Positions 5,076-5,097 of a stretch of DNA of 5,097 nucleotides are shown here, in pieces. The DNA comes from an uncultured Lachnospiraceae bacterium (GTDB taxonomy: Bacteria > Bacillota > Clostridia > Lachnospirales > Lachnospiraceae). The notes below the pieces were generated by a model, which saw nothing but the letters and a program-made list of their open reading frames with translations, did no database searches and was not told the origin of the DNA. Location: positions 1 to 5,097 of the forward strand of contig CAJTJY010000051.1 in the NCBI GenBank assembly GCA_910576975.1. The letters are read 5' to 3'. The first letter of the stretch is position 1. Every line of letters starts with the position of its first letter. Both the position numbers and the translations under genes were made by a program.

Positions 5076-5097
5076 GATTTTGGTAAAATGATTAAGG

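Noticed and set aside
5088..5097. ATG near the right edge as the start of a gene
   Set aside because: It has no ribosome binding site upstream. The following TAAGG is more likely the beginning of a ribosome binding site for a start outside the window.

Overview
The window holds the streptomycin (str) operon of a Gram-positive bacterium, most likely a gut-type Clostridia of the Lachnospiraceae. Evidence for this is the strong AGGAGG ribosome binding sites on every gene, consensus sigma-A promoters, the long 140-residue form of ribosomal protein S12 and the general character of EF-G and EF-Tu. The family assignment is made by recognition, not by a search.

Layout, left to right. The first 13 bases look like the start of a gene on the minus strand with its own AGGAGGG site, so the left edge appears to be a divergent intergenic region. 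A consensus promoter (TTGACA, 17 bases, TATAAT, 80-108) drives rpsL (S12, 160-582). A 264-base intercistronic region, rich in possible hairpins, separates rpsL from rpsG (S7, GTG start, 847-1317). fusA (EF-G, TTG start, 1355-3469) follows after 37 bases. The 112-base fusA-tuf gap carries a second near-consensus promoter (3487-3515) whose -10 box lies in an 8-bp inverted repeat. tuf (EF-Tu, 3582-4769) ends the operon at a strong intrinsic terminator (4793-4823).

The four proteins work together in translation. S12 and S7 belong to the decoding and head regions of the 30S subunit, EF-Tu delivers aminoacyl-tRNA and EF-G drives translocation. The extra tuf promoter fits the known need for EF-Tu in excess over ribosomes.

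The last 274 bases after the tuf terminator hold no convincing protein gene but are organised. They contain an 8-bp direct repeat, a bidirectional terminator-like hairpin, a second hairpin, and an 11-bp inverted repeat with 18-base spacing. A good minus-strand promoter and a weaker plus-strand promoter sit back to back with their -35 boxes symmetrically inside that repeat. The minus-strand promoter followed by two hairpins and a T-run would make an RNA of about 65 nt, a candidate small RNA. This segment and the rpsL-rpsG spacer are the most interesting parts. The coding genes themselves are ordinary housekeeping genes.
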